Source of the DNA: an uncultured Oscillospiraceae bacterium
GTDB lineage: Bacteria > Bacillota > Clostridia > Oscillospirales > Acutalibacteraceae
Length of the DNA: 64,000 bases
Direction of reading: 5' to 3'
Assembly: GCA_900547105.1 (NCBI GenBank)
Contig: URFL01000004.1
Span: 124,001-188,000 of the forward strand
Part shown: piece after piece, positions 33,179 through 42,000 of the stretch
How the letters are laid out: each line of letters starts with the position of its first letter
Position numbering within the stretch: the stretch's first letter is position 1
Position numbers and translations under genes: made by a program
Notes under the pieces: generated by a model
What the model was told of the DNA's origin: nothing
Seen by the model: the letters and a program-made list of their open reading frames with translations, nothing else
The model's database searches: none

Positions 33179-34486
33179 TTACATCGGATATTTCTTATAC
33201 AGCCACAGCCCCGCCGAGGCAGTGATGACTTCGGTGATCGGGAACGCCCACCACACATAGCGCAATCCGCCCAAAGACAGCACCCATGCCAGCGGCACCA
33301 GCAGAATGATTTGACGCAGCACCGTCAGGAAAATGCTGGGACTGCCCTTGCCGATGGCTTGAAAATAGGTCGGGATCATCAACGACAGCGCCAGCGGCAT
33401 AAAGCTGATGGCGATCACCCGCAGCGCGTGCACGCCGATGGACAAGATAGCGGTTTCGCCGGCGGCGAAAATGTTGAGCAGCGGCGCCGGAAACAGCTCA
33501 AACCCAAGCGTGCCCACGCCCATACACACCACCGCGACGAGCACCGAGCGCCACAAGATCTCTTTGCAGCGCCCGATGGAGCGGGCGGCATAATTATAGC
33601 TGAGGATCGGCACAATGCAGGTAGTCAGCCCCATCACCGGGATCAGATAAAAGGTCTGCAATTTGTAGTACAGCCCCAGCACCGTCACCGCATCGTCCGA
33701 AAACGACACCAAAATCAAATTCAGCGCAATGATATAGATGGTGCACAGCGCATTCATCAATATGTTCGGGATACCGGCAACATAGATGGGGCGGATATAC
33801 CGCCGGGCGGTCGCCAGCGGCGGCACTTTATAAAATCCCTTTACGCCCACGATCACCGCCGCCAGAATTTGTCCGATCACCGTGGCGATCGCCGCACCGG
33901 CTACGCCCATACGAGGGAAGATCCCTATGCCAAAAATCAACAACCAGTCCAGTACCATATTGGTCACAGCGCCGATCACCTGTGCGATCATCGGCGTTTT
34001 CATATCGCCGCGCGCTTGCAGCACCTTGGTCCAGTTGCTTTCCAGAAAAATGCCGAAGCTGAAGCCGCACACGATGCGCCCATAAGAACAGGCGTACGCT
34101 TGGGCAGCCGGAGAGGACAGCGACAGGCGGGAGTAGATCTTCATCACGCCGCACGCAACCAACGCAAAAGCCGCCCATGACAACACTGCCAGCAGCAGCC
34201 CCACCCCGGCGGTTTCGTCCGCGCCCTTGCGGTTGGACAGTCCATCCAGCTTGGACATCACGGTGTTGACCCCCACGCCGGTGCCGATGGCAAACGCGCT
34301 GATAAGCAGTTGGATCGGGAAAATCACCGACAGCGCCGCCAGCCCCTCTTTGGAATATTGCCCCACAAAATAGCTGTCTACAATATTATATAGCGCCTGG
34401 ATCAGCTGCGCCAGCATCACCGGCGGTGCCAAACGCCATAACAGCCGCCCGACCTTTTCAGTGCCGAAAGAATCTGCCTGTGCCAT
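33179..34486 (-). CDS. MATE family efflux transporter
   Basis: 435 residues from ATG 34486, placed after GAGGTGG; a longer ORF from 34576 runs over the promoter. Twelve membrane helices in two MatE halves. The first half starts with LAPPVMLAQLIQALYNIVDSYFVGQYS, the standard family opening; the second half repeats the pattern near IRPIYVAGIPNILMNALC. Na+- or H+-driven export of drugs or metabolites is expected. A good promoter lies upstream. Confidence 0.92.
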   Translation of the reverse strand: MAQADSFGTEKVGRLLWRLAPPVMLAQLIQALYNIVDSYFVGQYSKEGLAALSVIFPIQLLISAFAIGTGVGVNTVMSKLDGLSNRKGADETAGVGLLLAVLSWAAFALVACGVMKIYSRLSLSSPAAQAYACSYGRIVCGFSFGIFLESNWTKVLQARGDMKTPMIAQVIGAVTNMVLDWLLIFGIGIFPRMGVAGAAIATVIGQILAAVIVGVKGFYKVPPLATARRYIRPIYVAGIPNILMNALCTIYIIALNLILVSFSDDAVTVLGLYYKLQTFYLIPVMGLTTCIVPILSYNYAARSIGRCKEILWRSVLVAVVCMGVGTLGFELFPAPLLNIFAAGETAILSIGVHALRVIAISFMPLALSLMIPTYFQAIGKGSPSIFLTVLRQIILLVPLAWVLSLGGLRYVWWAFPITEVITASAGLWLYKKYPM

Positions 34487-34541
34487 GCTCCACCTCAAAC
34501 ATGCGTTATCAAAACAGCGGATGGCCGTTTTGCTCCCCGCT

Positions 34542-34570
34542 ATTATACTCCGGCTTATCCGCGCCGTCAA
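34542..34570 (-). promoter_or_regulatory. Sigma-A promoter for the MATE gene
   Basis: Minus strand TTGACG (34570-34565), 17-nt spacer, TATAAT (34547-34542). Confidence 0.85.
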
Positions 34571-34579
34571 TGGCACGAA

Positions 34580-34611
34580 AAAAGCCCCGAAGCGTAACGC
34601 TTCGGGGCTTT
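34580..34611 (-). terminator. Intrinsic terminator of tRNA-Ser
   Basis: A perfect 14-bp stem AAAGCCCCGAAGCG/CGCTTCGGGGCTTT with a 3-nt loop, followed by a T-run on the minus strand. Confidence 0.92.
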
Positions 34612-34618
34612 ACAACCG

Positions 34619-34710
34619 TGGCGGAGAGAGAGGGATTCGAACCCTCGAACGGGTTTAAGCCGTTACACGATTTCCAGTCGTGCGCCTTAGGCCAGCTCAG
34701 CCATCTCTCC
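34619..34710 (-). tRNA. tRNA-Ser (anticodon GGA)
   Basis: Cloverleaf with acceptor GGAGAGA/TCTCTCC, D-arm, anticodon stem CACGA/TCGTG with loop CTGGAAA (anticodon GGA), a long variable arm (AACGG paired with CCGTT) typical of serine tRNAs, T-arm with TTCGAAT and an encoded GCCA end. Own promoter and terminator. Confidence 0.95.
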
Positions 34711-34735
34711 ATGGCTCGAACGAGGTTGCCTGTCT

Positions 34736-34764
34736 ATTATAATGAATTCGTTTCAAAATTGCAA
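34736..34764 (-). promoter_or_regulatory. Sigma-A promoter for tRNA-Ser
   Basis: Minus strand TTGCAA (34764-34759), 17-nt spacer, TATAAT (34741-34736), about 25 nt before the tRNA. Confidence 0.85.
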
Positions 34765-34805
34765 CCCCTAAAATACAAAAAAATGAATTTTTTGTATTTT
34801 AGGGG
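34765..34805. repeat. Perfect 18-bp AT-rich inverted repeat upstream of the tRNA-Ser promoter
   Basis: Arms 34765-34782 and 34788-34805 are fully complementary (CCCCTAAAATAC then A-run, 5-nt loop, T-run then GTATTTTAGGGG). It touches the tRNA -35 hexamer. No gene ends here on either strand, so it is not an obvious terminator. 34806-34947 holds nothing I can name. Confidence 0.8.
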
Positions 34806-34947
34806 TCAGCACCTCCGCCACAGCGAAGAAACGCCCCTCCCTATTATGCGCAAAAGGCAGGATACGGGTGGGCGTTCCTGCAAAACGCGCACGGTACCTT
34901 ACGCCTATCGCTGCCCGCTAATGCAGTGCTGCAGAGGACGGCGGGGA

Positions 34948-34976
34948 TTGACGCGGACGCGCCGGTGTGGTATGGT
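34948..34976 (+). promoter_or_regulatory. Sigma-A promoter for queH
   Basis: TTGACG (34948-34953), 17-nt spacer, TATGGT (34971-34976), 24 nt before the start codon. Confidence 0.7.
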
Positions 34977-35000
34977 GAGTGAACAAGGGGGAACGGCTGT

Positions 35001-35627
35001 ATGATGAAAGAAAACTACCAGCGCACGCTGGACGCGGAGCTGGAACGGATCCGGCAAAGCGGACGCACGTCGCGACTGCTGCTGCACGCCTGCTGTGCGC
35101 CCTGCTCCAGCTATGTGCTGGAATACTTGAGCCAGTATTTGGATATTACCTTATATTATTATAACCCCAACATCTCCCCCGAAAGCGAGTTCCGGTTTCG
35201 CGAACAGGAGCTGCAGCGGCTGATCGGCGAAATGCCCCTTCCCCGCTCCATCGGCTGGCTTCCCGCCGCGTATGATCCGGCGGCGTTTGATGCCATCGCC
35301 ACAGGGTTGGAAGAGCTGCCGGAGGGCGGCGAACGCTGCCGGCAGTGCTACCGGCTGCGGCTGGAGGCGACCATGCGCGCCGCGGCGGCGGGCGGATTCG
35401 ATTATGTCACCACCACCTTATCCATCAGCCCCTACAAAAATGCCGACTGGCTGAACAGCATCGGACGGGAGCTGGCGGCACAATACGGCGTGGCGTATCT
35501 GGCGTCGGATTTCAAAAAGCGTAACGGCTACAAACGCTCCTGCGAATTGTCGACGCAATATGCGCTGTATCGCCAGAACTATTGCGGGTGCATCTTCTCC
35601 AAACGGCAGGCCGAGAAAAAAGATTGA
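35001..35627 (+). CDS. queH: Epoxyqueuosine reductase QueH
   Basis: 208 residues. Cys motifs define the DUF208/QueH family: LLLHACCAPCSSYVLE (about 27-42), ERCRQCYRLRLE (about 111) and NYCGCIFS near the end. QueH performs the last step of queuosine synthesis, reducing epoxyqueuosine in tRNA, and replaces cobalamin-dependent QueG. AAGGGGG lies 7-8 nt before the first of two ATGs. It stands alone; no other queuosine gene is in the window. Confidence 0.92.
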   Translation: MMKENYQRTLDAELERIRQSGRTSRLLLHACCAPCSSYVLEYLSQYLDITLYYYNPNISPESEFRFREQELQRLIGEMPLPRSIGWLPAAYDPAAFDAIATGLEELPEGGERCRQCYRLRLEATMRAAAAGGFDYVTTTLSISPYKNADWLNSIGRELAAQYGVAYLASDFKKRNGYKRSCELSTQYALYRQNYCGCIFSKRQAEKKD

Positions 35628-35644
35628 TTTTTGCAATTTTTCAC

Positions 35645-35672
35645 TTGCAAAATTGCAAAAAGTCTGTATAAT
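35645..35672 (+). promoter_or_regulatory. Sigma-A promoter for ddh
   Basis: TTGCAA (35645-35650), 16-nt spacer ending TG (extended -10), TATAAT (35667-35672). Confidence 0.88.
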
Positions 35673-35709
35673 AGGTTACGGAGTTTATCAAAGTGAAGGA
35701 GCTACGATC

Positions 35710-36696
35710 ATGAGTATTCGTATTGGTATTATGGGATACGGCAATTTGGGGCGCGGTGTGGAATGCGCCATTCGCCAAAATCCCGACACGAGCCTTGTGG
35801 CGGTATTCACCCGCCGCGATCCTGCATCCGTTTCGATTTTGACCGAGGGCGTGCCGGTGTATCCGGTGGACAAAGCCATCGATATGGCGGATCAGATCGA
35901 CGTGATGATCCTGTGCGGCGGCAGCGCCACCGACCTGCCCCAGCAGACCCCCCGCATGGCGCAGTATTTCAACCTGGTGGACAGCTTTGACACCCACGCC
36001 CGCATCCCCGAGCATTTTGCGGCGGTGGACGAAGCCGCGCAGAAAAGCGGCAAGGTGTGCGTGATCTCTGCCGGATGGGATCCCGGTATGTTCTCGCTGA
36101 ACCGCCTGTATGCCAGCACCATTTTGACCGACGGCAAGGATTACACCTTCTGGGGCAAGGGCGTCAGCCAGGGTCATTCCGACGCGATCCGCCGCATCGA
36201 CGGCGTGAAAGATGCGCGGCAGTACACCATTCCGGTGGAAGCAGCGCTGGACGCGGTGCGCAGCGGCAGCTGCCCCGAGCTGACCACCCGTCAAAAGCAT
36301 ACGCGTGAGTGCTTTGTGGTCGCGGAAGAGGGCGCGGATCTGGCGCGCATCGAGCGCGAGATCGTGACCATGCCCAACTATTTTTCGGACTACGACACCA
36401 CGGTGCATTTCATCACCGAAGAGGAGCTGCAGCGTGATCATAGCGGGCTGCCCCACGGCGGCATGGTGATCCGCAGCGGCAAAACCGGCTGGAACGGCGA
36501 GCATTCGCATGTGATCGAATACAAACTGACGCTGGATTCCAATCCGGAATTCACCTCCTGTGTGCTGGTTGCCTGTGCGCGCGCCGCGGTACGGATGCAG
36601 CGCGAGGGCCAGAAAGGCTGCCGCACGCTGCTGGATATCCCGCCGGCATACCTGTCGGCGCTGGACGGTGCCACGCTGCGTAAACAGCTGCTGTAA
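35710..36696 (+). CDS. ddh: meso-Diaminopimelate D-dehydrogenase
   Basis: 328 residues from ATG 35710 (AAGGAGC upstream); a longer ORF begins inside queH. N-terminal Rossmann motif RIGIMGYGNLGRGVE binds NADPH; ILCGGSATDLPQQTP and the stretch SAGWDPGMFSLNR...GKGVSQGHSDAIRRI are family hallmarks. It makes meso-DAP directly from tetrahydrodipicolinate, giving lysine and the peptidoglycan cross-link residue by the dehydrogenase route. A terminator follows, so it is monocistronic. Confidence 0.95.
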   Translation: MSIRIGIMGYGNLGRGVECAIRQNPDTSLVAVFTRRDPASVSILTEGVPVYPVDKAIDMADQIDVMILCGGSATDLPQQTPRMAQYFNLVDSFDTHARIPEHFAAVDEAAQKSGKVCVISAGWDPGMFSLNRLYASTILTDGKDYTFWGKGVSQGHSDAIRRIDGVKDARQYTIPVEAALDAVRSGSCPELTTRQKHTRECFVVAEEGADLARIEREIVTMPNYFSDYDTTVHFITEEELQRDHSGLPHGGMVIRSGKTGWNGEHSHVIEYKLTLDSNPEFTSCVLVACARAAVRMQREGQKGCRTLLDIPPAYLSALDGATLRKQLL

Positions 36697-36709
36697 TCGG
36701 TCTTTTCCA

Positions 36710-36751
36710 CCCGTCGGATGCGAGTTTTCGCGTCCGGCGGGTTTTGGTTTT
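36710..36751 (+). terminator. Intrinsic terminator of ddh
   Basis: A 13-bp stem with two G-U pairs (36710-36722 with 36729-36741), followed by TTTTGGTTTTT. Confidence 0.85.
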
Positions 36752-36773
36752 TCGGGGGTTACTGGATTGTAAC

Positions 36774-36802
36774 TTGCTTTTCGGGGCGGAATACGCTATA
36801 CT
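36774..36802 (+). promoter_or_regulatory. Sigma-A promoter for glmS
   Basis: TTGCTT (36774-36779), 17-nt spacer, TATACT (36797-36802). Confidence 0.7.
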
Positions 36803-36807
36803 GAGTG

Positions 36808-36904
36808 ACGTTCCAAAGATCATACAAGGCTATTGGGATAATGGAGATAGGAAGATACGGAAACCAGTGTAGCCGACGACCCCGTCGGCTGCCACGCAGA
36901 AAGG
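36808..36904 (+). ncRNA. Structured leader of glmS (not a recognisable glmS ribozyme)
   Basis: About 100 nt separate the promoter from the coding start. A GGCTA/TAGCC pair encloses a purine-rich interior (GGGATAATGGAGATAGG, then CGGAAACC), then a 7-bp hairpin GCCGACG-ACCC-CGTCGGC. The conserved core I expect of the glmS ribozyme is not seen. It could be another RNA switch or an ordinary structured leader. Confidence 0.35.
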
Positions 36905-36913
36905 GTGACACAT

Positions 36914-38743
36914 ATGTGCGGAATCGTTGGATTCATCGGCACAAAACCGGCAGCGCCGCTGCTGCTGGACGGATTGTCCAAGTTGGAATATCGCGGCTAT
37001 GACTCGGCCGGCATTGCGTATATCGAAGACGGACGCATCAAAATTCAAAAAGCCAAGGGACGCTTGGCGGAGCTGCAGGAAATGGTGCATAACGGCGTCA
37101 ACATTGACGCGACCATTGGCATTGGGCACACCCGCTGGGCGACCCACGGCAAACCCAGCGACATCAACGCCCACCCCCATCGCAGCACCGACGGCAAAAT
37201 TGCTGTGGTGCACAACGGCATTATCGAGAACTTCGCCGTGCTGCGGCAGGAGCTGAAGGACGAAGGCGTGGAGTTTTTGTCCGAAACCGACACCGAAGTG
37301 GTGGCGCATCTGGTGCGCAAATACTACACTGGCGATCTGATGGACGCGGTGTACAAAACCGTTGCCCGTTTGGAGGGCTCCTACGCGCTGGGCATTTTGT
37401 GCGACGATCATCCCGACGAGCTGATCGCAGTGCGCAACGCCAGCCCGCTGATCGTGGGATTGGCGGATTTCGGCAATTTCATCGCTTCGGATATTCCTGC
37501 GGTGCTGCCTTACACCCGCCGCGTGCTGACGCTGGAGGATCACGAGGTGATCCGGCTGACCAAAGACAGCGTGGAAATTTTCGATGCCGACCGGCATCCG
37601 GTGGACCGTACCGAAATGGTCATCACCTGGGATATTGCCAGCGCGGAAAAAGGTGGCTACGACCACTTCATGCTCAAAGAGATCATGGAGCAGCCCACCG
37701 CGATCGAAAAAACCATTGCCCACAATCTGGACGACCACGGCAACATTGCGCTGGAGGGCATGACGCTGACCACCGAGCAGCTGCTGCAATTCAACCGTAT
37801 TTATATCATTGCCTGCGGTTCGGCGTGGCACGTCGGCATGGCAGGCAAATATGTGCTGGAAAAGCTGACCCGCTTGTCGGTCGAGGTGGATCTGGCGTCC
37901 GAATTCCGCTATCGCGATCCCATCGTGGATGAGCGATCGCTGGTCATTGTCATCAGCCAGTCGGGCGAAACCGCCGATTCGCTGGCGGCGCTGCGCGAAG
38001 CCAAATCACGCGGGGCGCACATTTTGTCCATTGTCAATGTGGTGGGCAGCTCTATCGCACGCGAAAGCGACGAGGTGCTGTATACCATCGCCGGTCCCGA
38101 GATCGCGGTAGCGACCACCAAAGCGTATTCCACCCAGCTGATCATGGTGTATCTGATCGCGCTGGACATGGCGCTGAAGCAAGGGCATCTCACCCAAGAC
38201 GAGGTGCACGCGCTGATTGACGAGATGAAACAGCTGCCCGCCAAAATGACCACCATTTTGGAGCAGGCGGACAGCATCAAGCAGCTGGCGCAGCGGTATG
38301 CGTATTTGAACGATGCCTATTTCATCGGACGCAATCTGGACTACGCCGTGGCGCTGGAAGCGTCGCTGAAGCTGAAAGAGATCAGCTACATCCACGCGGA
38401 GGCTTACGCGGCGGGCGAGCTGAAGCACGGCACCATCTCGCTGATCGAGGAGGGCACCTTTGTGGTGGCGCTCGCTTGCTACGAGCCGCTGCTGGACAAA
38501 ACCGTGTCCAACGCGGTGGAGGTGAAAGCGCGCGGCGCCGAAGTGCTGGCGGTCACCACCGCGGCGCACAAGGATGACATCAGCGGCGCCGACAATGTGT
38601 TGTGTGTGCCGTCGACCGATCCGCTGTTCCTCGCTTCGCTGGAAGTGGTACCCATGCAGCTGCTCAGCTACTATGTGGCGCTGGCGCGCGGCTGCGATAT
38701 CGACAAGCCCCGCAACCTCGCCAAGAGCGTTACGGTGGAATAA
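36914..38743 (+). CDS. glmS: Glutamine-fructose-6-phosphate aminotransferase (isomerizing)
   Basis: 609 residues from ATG 36914, which places the catalytic Cys directly after Met (MCGIVGFIG), as needed for the N-terminal glutaminase; a GTG at 36905 is therefore wrong. Glutaminase region to about 225 with YRGYDSAGIA and GHTRWATHG; two SIS isomerase domains follow (ACGSAWHVGMAGKYVLE, SQSGETADSLAAL), ending DKPRNLAKSVTVE. It makes glucosamine-6-phosphate, the entry to cell-wall amino sugars. Confidence 0.97.
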   Translation: MCGIVGFIGTKPAAPLLLDGLSKLEYRGYDSAGIAYIEDGRIKIQKAKGRLAELQEMVHNGVNIDATIGIGHTRWATHGKPSDINAHPHRSTDGKIAVVHNGIIENFAVLRQELKDEGVEFLSETDTEVVAHLVRKYYTGDLMDAVYKTVARLEGSYALGILCDDHPDELIAVRNASPLIVGLADFGNFIASDIPAVLPYTRRVLTLEDHEVIRLTKDSVEIFDADRHPVDRTEMVITWDIASAEKGGYDHFMLKEIMEQPTAIEKTIAHNLDDHGNIALEGMTLTTEQLLQFNRIYIIACGSAWHVGMAGKYVLEKLTRLSVEVDLASEFRYRDPIVDERSLVIVISQSGETADSLAALREAKSRGAHILSIVNVVGSSIARESDEVLYTIAGPEIAVATTKAYSTQLIMVYLIALDMALKQGHLTQDEVHALIDEMKQLPAKMTTILEQADSIKQLAQRYAYLNDAYFIGRNLDYAVALEASLKLKEISYIHAEAYAAGELKHGTISLIEEGTFVVALACYEPLLDKTVSNAVEVKARGAEVLAVTTAAHKDDISGADNVLCVPSTDPLFLASLEVVPMQLLSYYVALARGCDIDKPRNLAKSVTVE

Positions 38744-38758
38744 TTCCCTGTCCTATTC

Positions 38759-38793
38759 GCCCCGAACGGCCGCCGGTCGTTCGGGGCTTTTTT
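38759..38793 (+). terminator. Intrinsic terminator of glmS
   Basis: A 10-bp stem GCCCCGAACG/CGTTCGGGGC with a 9-nt loop, followed by T6. Confidence 0.92.
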
Positions 38794-38924
38794 GTGTCTG
38801 CCAAAGCCGTTGCCGCCGATAGAATTTAAGCGCTTTTTCCATATTCTTCAGATCGCTTTCATGGAAACCAGCAAATTCAACTGTAAATAATCAAAATTTG
38901 CAAGGTTTCAGTCACGATTTGCAA

Positions 38925-38987
38925 TAGACTCCTGCCGCGGAACATGGTATGCTAAGAAAGGAGAGGTTTGTGATGAAATCACCCCTC
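38925..38987 (+). promoter_or_regulatory. Possible promoter and leader hairpin of the dockerin esterase gene
   Basis: TATGCT (38948-38953) with a weak TAGACT at -35 (38925-38930, 17-nt spacer). A hairpin follows, AGAGG and GTGAT pairing with ATCAC and CCTCT (about 38962-38987), just before the start region. From 38794 to 38924 I see nothing else. Confidence 0.45.
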
Positions 38988-39016
38988 TTTAGCAAATGAA
39001 AGGATGGGAAATTGGG

Positions 39017-42000
39017 ATGAACAAGCATTTTCCGAAGCGATTGCTGGCCGGATGGCTGTGCCTGCTGATGCTGCTGTCGGCGTTCCCGGCAGCCTTTTTG
39101 GCAACAGCCGAGGGCGAAGAAGCCGCGACCAGCGGTTACAAGGTGCTGCAAGCCATGGCCGACGATCAGACGCTGCCGTATACGGCGGCGAGCAACTGGT
39201 ATCGGTTCCGCAACACGAACCTGATGCTGAATCAGGAGGTACAGGCAAAGTTTGCCGCCGGAGAGGACAACGATCTGGCGCTGTATCTCAACCTGTACAT
39301 CGACAACAAAAGCAATCCCGGCAATTTGGGAACGCTGACCACCACAAAGCCCGGCAACGACCGGCGCATTGTGCTGCAAAGCTTTGACGGCAAAGCGTAT
39401 TACGAGGTGGTCTGGTTCTATCCCCAGATGGCGCTGAAAGCCGGTTGGAACAAGCTGCTGCTGGCATTTTCCACCACGAAATGCGAAGCAGCCGGTGCAA
39501 AGCTGGCGCAAAAGAACACCATCACCGCGGCGCAAACCGCCGCGCGCCAGACCTTCGACATCAACTTTGCGGGGCTGGGCGAGGACGAGCAGGATTATGA
39601 CATTCGCCTCTCCAACGTGGCGCTGGTGGACACCAGCTATGATGCAGACGGCAATCTGCTGAAGATTATTGATCCGGAGGCGCCTGCCTTTAAAAAGCTG
39701 CAAGATGTGGCGGACAACCGTGATTTTGTCTACGATGCCGCCAACAAGCGTTTTCTCACCAATGCCAAAGTGACCTACAACAGCGCGGTAAAATCCACCT
39801 CGCTGGACGATTTGGCGCTGTATATGGATGTGTACATCGATAACGCGAACGACCCCGCGTATCTGAATCTGTTTGCCGACACCGGCGACGGGCAGTTGGC
39901 GCTGCAATACTATGATTCGGTGAACAACGCGTACCATGAGGTGCGTTGGCGCGCCAAAGAGCAGTTCGCCAAAGTCAACTGGAAAAAGGGCTGGAACCGC
40001 GTGCTGCTCGGCTTTTCCAACACGCCGAACAACAGCGAAGTTCTGGCTCCGTTTGGAATCAAAGACCCGCTGTGGGATGTGGAGCAATCGTTCCAGTTCC
40101 GGCTGAACAGTCTGGCGACTGACAAGGATTACACCGGCTTTAAGATCCGGCTCGCCAATATCTGCTTGGTGGACACCAGCTATGATGCGGAGCATCCGGA
40201 GGTCGGCACCATGCAGGAGCCGGAATACCGCGCGGTGGCGGTGTTGAATGATCGCACGGCGCATCTGACCGCGTCCGGCACCACCTACACGGTGCAAAAA
40301 AGCGGGTTGTCGGTCGACACCTCCGCGATGAAAAAAGAGAATCTGGAAATTTTCGCCAATGTGTATCTGCCGCAGGCAAGCGCGGTGCAAAGCGCGACGG
40401 TGTCGCTGACCACCACCGACGGCAAAACGCTGAGCTGGACCCCCACCGGCTTGAAGGATGGCTGGAACGCGCTGGCGTTGAAGCTGACCAATGCCTCTCC
40501 TGCTGACGCGGCGGTGGCGGGGGTATCCGTCTTTACGCTGACCGTGACCTCCGCGACGGCGCAGGATGTACGGCTGGGTACCGCGTGGCTGGTGAACAAC
40601 CTGTCCTCCTTCTCGGACACCACGCTGACCTTCTCCAATGTTTTTGGCGATCACATGCTGTTCCAGCGCAACAAGCCCATCAACATCTGGGGCAAAGCGG
40701 CGCGCGGCGACACAGTGACCGCTACGCTGACCGAAACCGCCAGCGGCAAAGTGGCGGCGACCGCCACCGCCACCGCGGCACAGGACGACACCTTCACTGT
40801 GACGCTGCCCGCTATGGAGGGGTCCTACACGGCGTACACCCTGACGATTGAAGATAAGGATGCCATCGCGGTGAAAGCGACCAAAACCTTCACCGATGTC
40901 GTGATCGGCGAGCTGTGGGTCGCGAGCGGCCAATCCAATATGGAGCTGACGGTGGAACGAGATCGCAACGCCACCACCATTCTGGCGCAGGCTGCCGAAG
41001 CACAAAACACCAACATCCGTTATCTGAAAGAGCGCTCCTGGCCGTATGGCGACAACGTGGAGCATCCGCTGACCCCCAATTTTGATATCATCGATACCTA
41101 TTGGGGCACCGCGGCGGATACGGCGAAGCTGAAAAACGTGTCCTCCATCGGTTATCAGTTTGCGGTGCAGCTGCAAGCCGAGCTGGATATGCCGGTCGGC
41201 ATTGTGAGCAACGCCTCCGGCGGTTCGCGCATCGACTGCTGGCTGTCGCGCGAGGCGATCGACGGCGACGCGGATGTGAAAGCGCTGCTGCAATCGCGCA
41301 AAGAATATTATGACGATACCAACTGGCCGACCGCCAACAACCGAATGTCCACCCTGTACAACGAGATCATCGGACCGCTCGCCGGCTGGGAAGACGGCAA
41401 GGGTATGCAGATCACCGGCACCCTTTGGTACCAAGGCGAGGCCAGTCTGGCTATGAACGGCAACTATGACAAGCTGCTGGAGCTGCTGCAAAAGGATTGG
41501 AGCCGCACCTTCGGCTTTACCAATGAAGAAATGCCGCTGATTTATGCGCACATCGCGCCGCATATTTATGGCGCGTACATTTCGGATCAGGCGCAGGATA
41601 TGTCCCGCGCGTGGAACGCACACCAATCCAGCATGGCGCAGGTCACCCTGTACGATCTGCCGCTGACCTATCAAAACGGTGACGGTTCGCTGAACTCGGT
41701 CATCCACCCCACCACCAAAACGCCGGCCGCCAACCGCTTTTATCAGGCGGCACTGGATCTGCAATACGGCGGCACCGCCGACGCGACTGCACCGGTGTAT
41801 AAGAGCATGACTGTGCTGCCCACCGGACGCATCCGCGTCACCTTTGACAAGGTGGGCAGCGGGCTGACCGTTATCGGCGGCGGCACCGACCTGCACGGCT
41901 TCACCATTGCGGGTGCAGACGGCGTGTTTGTCAACGCAAAAGCTGAAATTGTCGCTCCCGACACGGTGGAAGTGTGGAACGAGCGCGTCACCAGCCCGCA

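Noticed and set aside
34461..34712. Short frames containing 'GGERGIRTLE' or 'GSNPSLSA'
   Set aside because: They are translations of the tRNA-Ser gene and its complement, a recurrent false prediction.
36803..36913. glmS ribozyme
   Set aside because: Position fits, but I could not find the conserved core or cleavage-site context, so I call it only a structured leader.
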